From Gordonia sp. SID5947 (lineage in GTDB: Bacteria; Actinomycetota; Actinomycetes; Mycobacteriales; Mycobacteriaceae): 64,000 bases of DNA. How positions within the stretch are numbered: the first letter of the stretch is position 1; every line of letters begins with the position of its first letter. The notes below the pieces were generated by a model. It was not told where the DNA came from, did not search any database, and saw only the letters and a program-made list of their open reading frames with translations. Both the position numbers and the translations under genes were made by a program. The stretch lies in contig NZ_WWHU01000001.1 in NCBI RefSeq assembly GCF_009862785.1, positions 3,720,001-3,784,000 of the forward strand, written 5' to 3'. Below, one piece after another: positions 58,671 through 64,000 of the stretch.

Positions 58671-58687
58671 GTGGGTGGTCCACCCAC
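58671..58687. promoter_or_regulatory. 17-bp palindrome in the luxR/tetR divergent gap
   Basis: GTGGGTGG-T-CCACCCAC is perfect over 8 bp per arm. It lies in the 296-bp gap between luxR (start 58533, leftward) and tetR (start 58830, rightward). A TetR-dimer site is the likely reading. The rest of the gap contains an AT-rich stretch (TTCGTTAATATTACA at 58626-58640) suitable for a promoter. Confidence 0.6.
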
Positions 58688-58829
58688 GAGTTGGCCTAGA
58701 ATGACCGACACAACGATCGCGAGAAGCAACGATGTGTCGTGTGCGTGACCGCTACCTCGCAAGCATGGTGGCCACGTGGAACGAGTTCAGTGACTCGCCC
58801 GGCTCGCGCGCAAGCAAGGAGAACAAATC

Positions 58830-59462
58830 GTGACTGCGGTTGAACCCCCGGCAGAGGTTGACGGTCGGCTGCTTCGCGGGTCCCGCACCCGTGAGCAGCT
58901 CTTGCGCGCAGCCCTGCGATTGTTCGGCTCGAAGGGATTTCACGCGACAAGCATGCGCGACCTCGCAACCGAGGCGGGGGTCAGCCCTCCGTCGATCTAC
59001 AACCACTACGCATCCAAAGAAGCGATCCTGGCAGCGGCTCTGGTGGCGGGCCTGAAACAGTTTCAGGGCACGGTCATCGCACCCGACGAGGACGGGATGC
59101 CCTCGGAGCTCCGACTCGAAGGACTCGTCCGGCGACACGTCGGGTGGCAGGTCCAGAACCGGGGAGATGTACGCGCAGCAGACCGACTTCTCGAGATGGT
59201 CAAAACCGGTGAGCTACTGCCCAGTTCGTCGACTGCTGAGATCGAGGAGTTGCTGCAGCGGTACCGCGACCTGTTCAACGTCCTCATCGACGACCTCCGC
59301 GACCGTCGCGGGCTCAGTCTCCCCTCGACCCATATCTGTGTCGAAGCAGTACTCGCCCTCTGTGACAGCTGCAACCGCTGGCACGAGAGCGACGACCGCG
59401 ACCTCGTGCAAGTCCAGAACGAATGCTGGTTCTTCACCGCCAACTTGCTGGGGCTCCGCTAG
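58830..59462 (+). CDS. TetR/AcrR family regulator
   Basis: 210 residues with the HTH at residues 20-65 (LRAALRLFGSKGFHATSMRD, AGVSPPSIYNHYASKEAILA) and an alpha-helical ligand domain carrying cysteines (CVEAVLALCDSCNRWHES) like those of fatty-acid and catabolic TetR regulators. GTG start at 58830 with AAGGAG upstream. Placed amid the catabolic genes and divergent from luxR; it may control either side via the palindrome at 58671. Ligand unknown, an acyl-CoA being plausible. Confidence 0.88.
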   Translation: MTAVEPPAEVDGRLLRGSRTREQLLRAALRLFGSKGFHATSMRDLATEAGVSPPSIYNHYASKEAILAAALVAGLKQFQGTVIAPDEDGMPSELRLEGLVRRHVGWQVQNRGDVRAADRLLEMVKTGELLPSSSTAEIEELLQRYRDLFNVLIDDLRDRRGLSLPSTHICVEAVLALCDSCNRWHESDDRDLVQVQNECWFFTANLLGLR

Positions 59463-59893
59463 TCGGCGCAGCACGCGACGTGTTGGTCGACGAACCCGGC
59501 CTTCGTCTGTGCCGGGATATCGGCGATCACTCTCAGGGCTGCCAGATCCTGAAGTACATACGAACAACTGTTTGTGTTCATGGGACATCCACTGTAGCCG
59601 TCGCCGGCCCGGGGGGCTGCACCACACTCGAAATCTCCGTTGTCGACGGTCGGTTCGCAAGTCTGGGTATTGGCACAACGCGGCATCTCGAACTTCTGGC
59701 GACCGAGGTGGTGCCCGCCCTGAAGTCGACCGCCGAGGACCCTCCGCGGTGCCCGTCGGTTGAGTTGATCTGAGGCTCCGAGGTCCCCGGTGACCGGCGC
59801 CGGCGTCGACGAAGTTTGGGAGGCAGATCGGACGCCCGCCCACGGAGATGGCCGTGGGCGGACGCGCATCTGTGATGGTCCGTCGTCAGCCGC
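59463..59893. other. 431-bp gap with a luciferase-like gene remnant
   Basis: Apart from the short remnant at 59681-59740 there is no convincing gene. A minus-strand frame (59459-59869) ends LAALRVIADIPAQTKAGFVD and looks partly codon-biased but has no recognised product. The stop of monooxygenase copy 2 lies at the right end. Confidence 0.4.
59681..59740 (+). pseudogene. Remnant of an LLM oxidoreductase C-terminus
   Basis: The plus-strand frame reads RHLELLATEVVPALKSTAE, nearly the same as RHLELLGTEVAPALKDSVD at the C-terminus of the LLM gene at 63417. Upstream sequence does not continue the similarity. This looks like a fragment left by recombination or loss of a second LLM gene in a paralogous module. 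Only about 20 codons match. Confidence 0.55.
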
Positions 59894-61396
59894 TCACGCG
59901 CCGAGCTCAACCGCTTGGTCGGCATATGGTGCGGGGTCGAAGGTTGCGCACTGGTCGCGGAACGAGTGTGCGAAGTTCGGCCAGGACAGCGTTGCCTTCC
60001 CGTTCCGAGGATCGAGATACCAGCTGTCGCAACCCCCTCGCAGCAAGGCAGTCTCCTGTGCCTGAGCGTGCAAGAGATCCGCGTACCGTCCCTCGGCGGA
60101 TTCCTCGACCTCAACGATCGCGCGCCGGGATGCGTCTGCCCACCTCAGCGCGCCGAGAACATAGTCGATCTGCGCTTCGATCATGAAGATCAGCGAGTTG
60201 TGACCGAGGCTCGTCGCGGGGCCGTTGAGCAGGAACAGATTCGGGAATCCGTGCACGGTGGTGGAGTTGTACGCCTGCATTCCAGACGACCAGTGTTCGG
60301 CAAGCGTCTCGCCGTTTCGGCCATGGATCAGATACGAGGACGGCAGATCCCACGTTTCGAAACCGGTCGCGAGGATCAGGACATCCAGGTCGAAACCTCG
60401 TCCCGCGCTGCTGACCGCGCGGCCGCTGTCGACCCGAGCCAGCGCGGAGGGTTCCAACGTCACGTTGTCGCGAGTGAGCGTGGGATAGAAATCGTCCGAA
60501 CGGAGGATACGTTTGCATCCGATCTCGTAATCGGGAGTGAGGAGGTCACGAAGCAGAGGGTCCTCGATCTGCGACTGCATGTGACTCAGCGCTTCGCGAC
60601 GGGCCTCTTCCAGGTAGGCCGGCACCAGTCTGCGTGCGGCGAAAGAGTACTCGCCGAGCCAGAAAATCGACTGACGGAGTTCGCTGATCGCGTCGGGATC
60701 GCGGCGAAACTGCTTCTTCTGGACCTCGGTGAACTCGAAGTCCTGACGGGCGACGATGTACGGTGCGGTTCGCTGGAAGAGGACCAGATGCTCAACCTTC
60801 GAGGCGATCGACGGCACGACCTGTATGGCGGAGGCTCCTGTGCCGACGACTCCGACCCGCTTGCCGTCGAGGTCGACGTCGGGATTCCAACGCGCCGAGT
60901 GCATCACGGTCCCGCTGAACTCGCCGATCCCCGGGATGTCCGGGAGCTTCGGATCCGTGAGATGGCCCATTGCCGAGATGAGGTAGCGACCGGTGAACGT
61001 GCCGGCGGTGGTCGTGACGACCCATCGTTCGCTGTCGCCATCCCAGACTGCCGAAGACATCTCGGCACCGAATCGCAGGTGCTCACCGAGAGTGGCGTCG
61101 TCCGCGACCTTTTGGAGATACTGCCAGATCTCTTGTCCTGGCGCGAACAGACGCGACCATTCCGGATTGGTCTGGAAAGAGAACGAGTACAGGGGAGAAG
61201 GGACGTCACATGCGACGCCCGGGTATGTGTTGTCCCGCCACGAGCCGCCGAGAGAATCGGCGCGCTCGAGGATCACGAACGAGTCGGTCCGCTGCTCCTT
61301 CAGTCGCACGCCCATTCCGATGCCGGAGAATCCGGCGCCGACGATGATGATGTCCACGTCGGCCAATGGGTCTGTCTTCGTCGATGCTGCGATCAT
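59894..61396 (-). CDS. Flavin monooxygenase, Baeyer-Villiger type (copy 2)
   Basis: About 500 residues with IIIVGAGFSGIGMGVRLK (FAD), VGVVGTGASAIQVVPSI (NADPH) and FSGTVMHSARW, the Baeyer-Villiger fingerprint. It aligns with copy 1 along its length (for example LTPDYEIGCKRILRSDD and LDPRNGKATLSWPNFAHSF). ATG 61396 has GGAG 8 nt upstream; GTG 61405 is the other option. It follows hydrolase copy 2 by 55 bp. Converts a ketone to an ester; the two copies may differ in substrate. Confidence 0.92.
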   Translation of the reverse strand: MIAASTKTDPLADVDIIIVGAGFSGIGMGVRLKEQRTDSFVILERADSLGGSWRDNTYPGVACDVPSPLYSFSFQTNPEWSRLFAPGQEIWQYLQKVADDATLGEHLRFGAEMSSAVWDGDSERWVVTTTAGTFTGRYLISAMGHLTDPKLPDIPGIGEFSGTVMHSARWNPDVDLDGKRVGVVGTGASAIQVVPSIASKVEHLVLFQRTAPYIVARQDFEFTEVQKKQFRRDPDAISELRQSIFWLGEYSFAARRLVPAYLEEARREALSHMQSQIEDPLLRDLLTPDYEIGCKRILRSDDFYPTLTRDNVTLEPSALARVDSGRAVSSAGRGFDLDVLILATGFETWDLPSSYLIHGRNGETLAEHWSSGMQAYNSTTVHGFPNLFLLNGPATSLGHNSLIFMIEAQIDYVLGALRWADASRRAIVEVEESAEGRYADLLHAQAQETALLRGGCDSWYLDPRNGKATLSWPNFAHSFRDQCATFDPAPYADQAVELGA

Positions 61397-61451
61397 GACT
61401 GTCACTCCGGGTTAGATGGTGAGAGGGATTGCGGATGGGCGGCCGGTCGCG

Positions 61452-62312
61452 TCACGGCTTGAGCTCGGCGATCATCGTGCCGGCCGGGTGTGCGCGGGGA
61501 GCGGCGTTGAACACCGAGATGACGTGGACCAGTTCCGCCGGCCGTTCGAGCACGACTCCGTGGCCCGACCGCACTTCGGTGTAGCGCGCGTTGTCGATGA
61601 TCGAGAACAGTTCCCTTGAGTGATGCGGAGGAACCATGTAGTCGTCCCGGCAGGCGATCACGAGCGTGTCCGCGGTGACTTTGCCCGCGAGGTCGGTGAT
61701 GTCGATCTTGCGGTTCAGATCCATCTGACGGCAGCCGAAGTCGTCATACTTCATCGCATCGACGAGAAACGACTGGTACTCGGCAGGCAGCTGACGCAGG
61801 AAGCCGGGGCTGTAGGCGGTGAACGCGCTGAACTCGGCGCATGCGACCGGGGCACTGTTCTTGGTACGTCGCCAGATGTTGTTCCGGAGCAGTTGGTGCC
61901 CGTCGGTCTTGGCCCAACCCGCGATGGTGATGAGGTTGTCCACGAGATCGGAGCGTTGTCCCGCAACGGATGTCGCGACGACGGCGCCAAGTGAGTAGCC
62001 GACGAGCGTGACGGAGTCCGCGCGGACCTCCTCCAGTACGCCGATCACCTGCTCTTCGAGTTGCCGGAGCTCGAGGATCGGCGATCCCGGATCTGCGAGG
62101 TCGATCGACAGTACTCGCTGCGGTCCCGCCAACATGGGAAAGATGAAGGGGTAATGGGTGTCAGTGGAGCCACCCGTGCCGTGTACCAGAACAATGGTGG
62201 GTAGGTCGGTCCTGCCGGCGCCCGAGTCATGGTAGGTCACCTCGACGCCGCCCACAGGTAGGCGGCGGGTGATCGGCTCGGCGACGAGGGTGGTGGGAGC
62301 GGGTGATGCCAC
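61452..62312 (-). CDS. Alpha/beta hydrolase (copy 2)
   Basis: 286 residues: VLVHGTGGSTDTHYPFIFP (oxyanion), LVGYSLGAVVATSVAG (nucleophile Ser), IACRDDYMVPPHH (Asp) and RSGHGVVLERPAELVH (His). Paralogous to copy 1. First gene of the hydrolase-monooxygenase operon, divergent from an IclR gene, with one IclR-type site starting 18 bp upstream of its start codon. Likely ester hydrolase acting after the monooxygenase. Confidence 0.9.
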   Translation of the reverse strand: MASPAPTTLVAEPITRRLPVGGVEVTYHDSGAGRTDLPTIVLVHGTGGSTDTHYPFIFPMLAGPQRVLSIDLADPGSPILELRQLEEQVIGVLEEVRADSVTLVGYSLGAVVATSVAGQRSDLVDNLITIAGWAKTDGHQLLRNNIWRRTKNSAPVACAEFSAFTAYSPGFLRQLPAEYQSFLVDAMKYDDFGCRQMDLNRKIDITDLAGKVTADTLVIACRDDYMVPPHHSRELFSIIDNARYTEVRSGHGVVLERPAELVHVISVFNAAPRAHPAGTMIAELKP

Positions 62313-62329
62313 GGGTTTGGTCCTTCGTT

Positions 62330-62348
62330 ATAGTCCGTCAGATGGACT
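62330..62348. promoter_or_regulatory. IclR operator site 1 (hydrolase side)
   Basis: ATAGTCC-N6-TGGACT repeats the core of the perfect palindrome at 62456 with the same 6-bp spacer. It lies 18 bp upstream of the hydrolase start, where bound repressor would block the promoter or leader. Confidence 0.75.
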
Positions 62349-62455
62349 TATTGGGGAAGAATTGCGGAAAAAGGGTGTTCACTGATCCCGCTGCATTCAG
62401 AATGACACGTAGATATTGCGAGGTCAAGATGCTAGTGGATTAAGATGGGCTATAT

Positions 62456-62486
62456 CTCGAATAGTCCATTTAGTGGACTATTCGAG
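62456..62486. promoter_or_regulatory. IclR operator site 2 (perfect 13-bp inverted repeat)
   Basis: CTCGAATAGTCCA-N5-TGGACTATTCGAG is an exact inverted repeat, 28 bp before the iclR start codon. With site 1 it covers both sides of the divergent promoter, the standard arrangement for autoregulated IclR proteins. Confidence 0.85.
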
Positions 62487-62513
62487 ATCCAGCTCTCGAG
62501 ATGGAGGAGCGTG

Positions 62514-63314
62514 ATGGAAGCGACGATGCAAGGAGCGCCGGCCGGTGTGGTCGAGAGGGCTGCAGCCATCCTGGCGGCGGTCGCCGACTACGGGAGGGTC
62601 GGTGCGCGTCTTGTCGACGTGGCGCGGGACACCGGGATCGCTAGACCCACGGTGCACCGGATCCTGCAGGAGCTGAGCAACTCTCAGTTGATCGAGATCC
62701 TTCCGGCGCGCCGGTACGGGATCGGGCCGGCCGCGCTCGCTCTCGCGCTGTCGGCACCGAATCCGTTGCTGCACAACAAGACAATCCAGGCGGTCGTGGA
62801 GGATCTCGCACAGCAGACCACGGTCACGGCCTATGCGGCGGCCCTGGTCAATCGCCGCGCCTACTACGTCGCGCGAGGTCAGGGGTCGGCGCCGGTCCAT
62901 GTCTACTCGGTGGAGGTCGGCACCACCACGCCACTGCCGAGCACTCATGCGGGAATCGCACTCATGGCCACTGTCTCCCCTCGAGTCCGAGAGCAGATCA
63001 TGAATGGACTGTCCACTGGTGCGATCGTGGTGCCGGAAGGCCTTCCGATTCCGCCGTCCACCGAAAAGATCGGCCAAGCGCTGGCGCAACTCGAAGAGTC
63101 TGGCCTGTACGCGGTGCACGAGTTGACCATCCGAGGAGTCTCCGGCATGGCAACTCTCGTTCCGGTGGGAGATGGGGCGGCTCCGATGGCGGTGACCCTG
63201 GCAGCAGTTGGCGATCTGCTCGTCACCCGCGATCTCGAGAAGAGCGCAACTCTGCTCCGTGCCGCCGCCAGTGCCATCGGTAGGGAGGTCAGGGGCCTCG
63301 GTGATGCGCACTGA
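62514..63314 (+). CDS. IclR family transcriptional regulator
   Basis: 266 residues: N-terminal winged helix (VVERAAAILAAVADYGRVGA, GIARPTVHRILQELSNSQLI) and C-terminal IclR effector domain (TPLPSTHAGIALMATVSPRV, YAVHELTIRGVSGMATLVPV). The ATG at 62514 has GGAGGAG 4 nt upstream. It is divergent from hydrolase copy 2 and converges on the LLM gene. With two matching operators it should control the hydrolase-monooxygenase module and itself, answering to a pathway metabolite. Confidence 0.92.
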   Translation: MEATMQGAPAGVVERAAAILAAVADYGRVGARLVDVARDTGIARPTVHRILQELSNSQLIEILPARRYGIGPAALALALSAPNPLLHNKTIQAVVEDLAQQTTVTAYAAALVNRRAYYVARGQGSAPVHVYSVEVGTTTPLPSTHAGIALMATVSPRVREQIMNGLSTGAIVVPEGLPIPPSTEKIGQALAQLEESGLYAVHELTIRGVSGMATLVPVGDGAAPMAVTLAAVGDLLVTRDLEKSATLLRAAASAIGREVRGLGDAH

Positions 63315-63338
63315 AGACGACAGAACTCACTGAAACGA

Positions 63339-63402
63339 CGCGATCCCGCCGACGGGACCACCGAGCAGACACCGAGCTCGGCCGAACCGTGACGGGATCG
63401 CG
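63339..63402. terminator. Hairpin between convergent iclR and LLM genes
   Basis: CGCGATCCCG (63339-63348) and CGGGATCGCG (63393-63402) are exact complements enclosing a 44-nt loop with further GC-rich pairing. It lies between two converging stops and could stop transcription in both directions. No T-run is present, so this is tentative. Confidence 0.5.
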
Positions 63403-63416
63403 GCGATGGTGACAGA

Positions 63417-64000
63417 TCAGCCGGCGTTCACGAGACCGTCGACACTGTCCTTGAGTGCAGGCGCGACCTCGGTGCCGAGCAGTTCGAGGTGACGACGGTA
63501 GAGCTCCGGCTCGGAATGGAAATCGTAGTTGTAGACGAGAAGTGTGCCGTAACCGCCGGCCGATTCTTGCTCGGCTCGCAGCTTCTCCACCACGGTGTCC
63601 GGGGTGCCGACGATCCAGACGTTGCGGGCCAGATACTCCTGGTCGACCTTTTCCGCTTCGAGGTCCGGCGCGACCATCTGCTGGAGGTGCGGGCTGTTCG
63701 CCAGGATGATCCACTCGTTCCAGGCGCGGCTGATCGGAGTCGACAGTGCCAGCTCCATGGCCTTCTCCTCGGTCTCACCGACGATGACATCACGCACGAC
63801 ACGCCAGTCCCGACGGTCAGGCGTCAGGCCCGCACTGGTCGCACCCTCGCTGTAGACCTCCCAGTGCCCCTGCAGGAAGCTGTTTGTGATCGCGATGCTG
63901 AGGGGAATGTCTCCCCGCTTGCCGCCTTCGCGGATCGTCGAGGAGCGCGGTGAGAACGCCGCGATCGCGGTGCGGGGACCGCCTTCCTGATACGGCCGCC
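63417..64000 (-). CDS. Luciferase-like (LLM) flavin-dependent oxidoreductase, partial
   Basis: The C-terminal 194 codons; the frame is open to base 64000, so the start is outside the window. LSIAITNSFLQGHWEVYSEG, TPDRRDWRVVRDVIVGE, NVWIVGTPDTVVEKLR and YRRHLELLGTEVAPALKDSV fit bacterial luciferase-like monooxygenases (F420- or FMN-dependent, cf. limonene- or nitrilotriacetate-type). It converges with iclR. A short copy of its last residues survives at 59681. Confidence 0.88.
   Translation of the reverse strand, partial: RPYQEGGPRTAIAAFSPRSSTIREGGKRGDIPLSIAITNSFLQGHWEVYSEGATSAGLTPDRRDWRVVRDVIVGETEEKAMELALSTPISRAWNEWIILANSPHLQQMVAPDLEAEKVDQEYLARNVWIVGTPDTVVEKLRAEQESAGGYGTLLVYNYDFHSEPELYRRHLELLGTEVAPALKDSVDGLVNAG

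Noticed and set aside
59459..59869. 136-residue minus-strand frame between TetR and monooxygenase copy 2
   Set aside because: Its end looks codon-biased, but there is no product, start signal or domain; left as part of the unexplained gap.
62401..62486. Start of iclR at ATG 62445
   Set aside because: That frame would translate the operator palindrome; ATG 62514 has GGAGGAG upstream.

Overview
The window comes from a high-GC actinobacterium of the Mycobacteriales, most likely Gordonia or a close relative. The pointers are a two-domain LysX (MprF-like plus lysyl-tRNA synthetase), a 13E12-type DUF222/HNH gene, LppP/LprE-like and secretory-lipase proteins, an adjacent lysC-asd pair with a nested lysC beta start, frequent GTG/TTG starts, and Gordonia/Rhodococcus-style intergenic inverted repeats. 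The genus is an inference from gene content.

Layout. 0-3.2 kb: two TetR regulators, a drug-exporter-like MFS gene and clear operator palindromes. 3.2-11.3 kb: a membrane glycosyltransferase, lysC-asd, gluconokinase, a secreted lipase, a secreted repeat protein and a membrane protein. 11.4-17.4 kb: amidohydrolase plus Fe(II) oxygenase, then a peroxide/iron stress group (Fur, Ohr, Dps) and a GlxA-type regulator. 17.4-28.3 kb: a DUF2252 protein, a large LuxR-type ATPase regulator, an amino-acid permease with a small membrane partner, an M20 peptidase, an acyl-CoA dehydrogenase and the HNH gene. 28.3-31.1 kb: small secreted and membrane proteins and tRNA-Pro(CGG). 31.1-34.6 kb: a guaiacol O-demethylase system (GcoB reductase, GcoA P450, divergent AraC regulator). 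34.6-41.1 kb: MFS, AraC, a phosphatase/kinase-like pair and a two-component system. 41.4-46.2 kb: a translationally coupled lysX, DUF998, alpha/beta-hydrolase operon.

46.4-64 kb looks like an accessory catabolic region. It holds two paralogous hydrolase plus Baeyer-Villiger-type monooxygenase modules, a zinc alcohol dehydrogenase, a Glu/Leu-type dehydrogenase, a molybdopterin oxidoreductase, an orphan peptide-type solute-binding lipoprotein, a thioesterase, LuxR, TetR and IclR regulators, and a luciferase-like (LLM) oxidoreductase running off the right edge. A reasonable reading is ketone to ester (monooxygenase), ester to alcohol plus acid (hydrolase), then alcohol oxidation. The substrate cannot be read from the sequence. 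The second module carries an exact 13-bp inverted repeat and a matching second site on both sides of the hydrolase/iclR divergent promoter.

A striking pattern runs through the window. At least three genes (LuxR ATPase, Glu/Leu dehydrogenase, solute-binding protein), and probably two more (secreted protein at 9.1 kb, lysX N-terminus), are each restored to full family length by adding one base to a short G or C run. That points to single-base losses in homopolymers, either sequence errors or real frameshifts, rather than gene decay. No CRISPR array, rRNA, intact insertion sequence or riboswitch was recognised.
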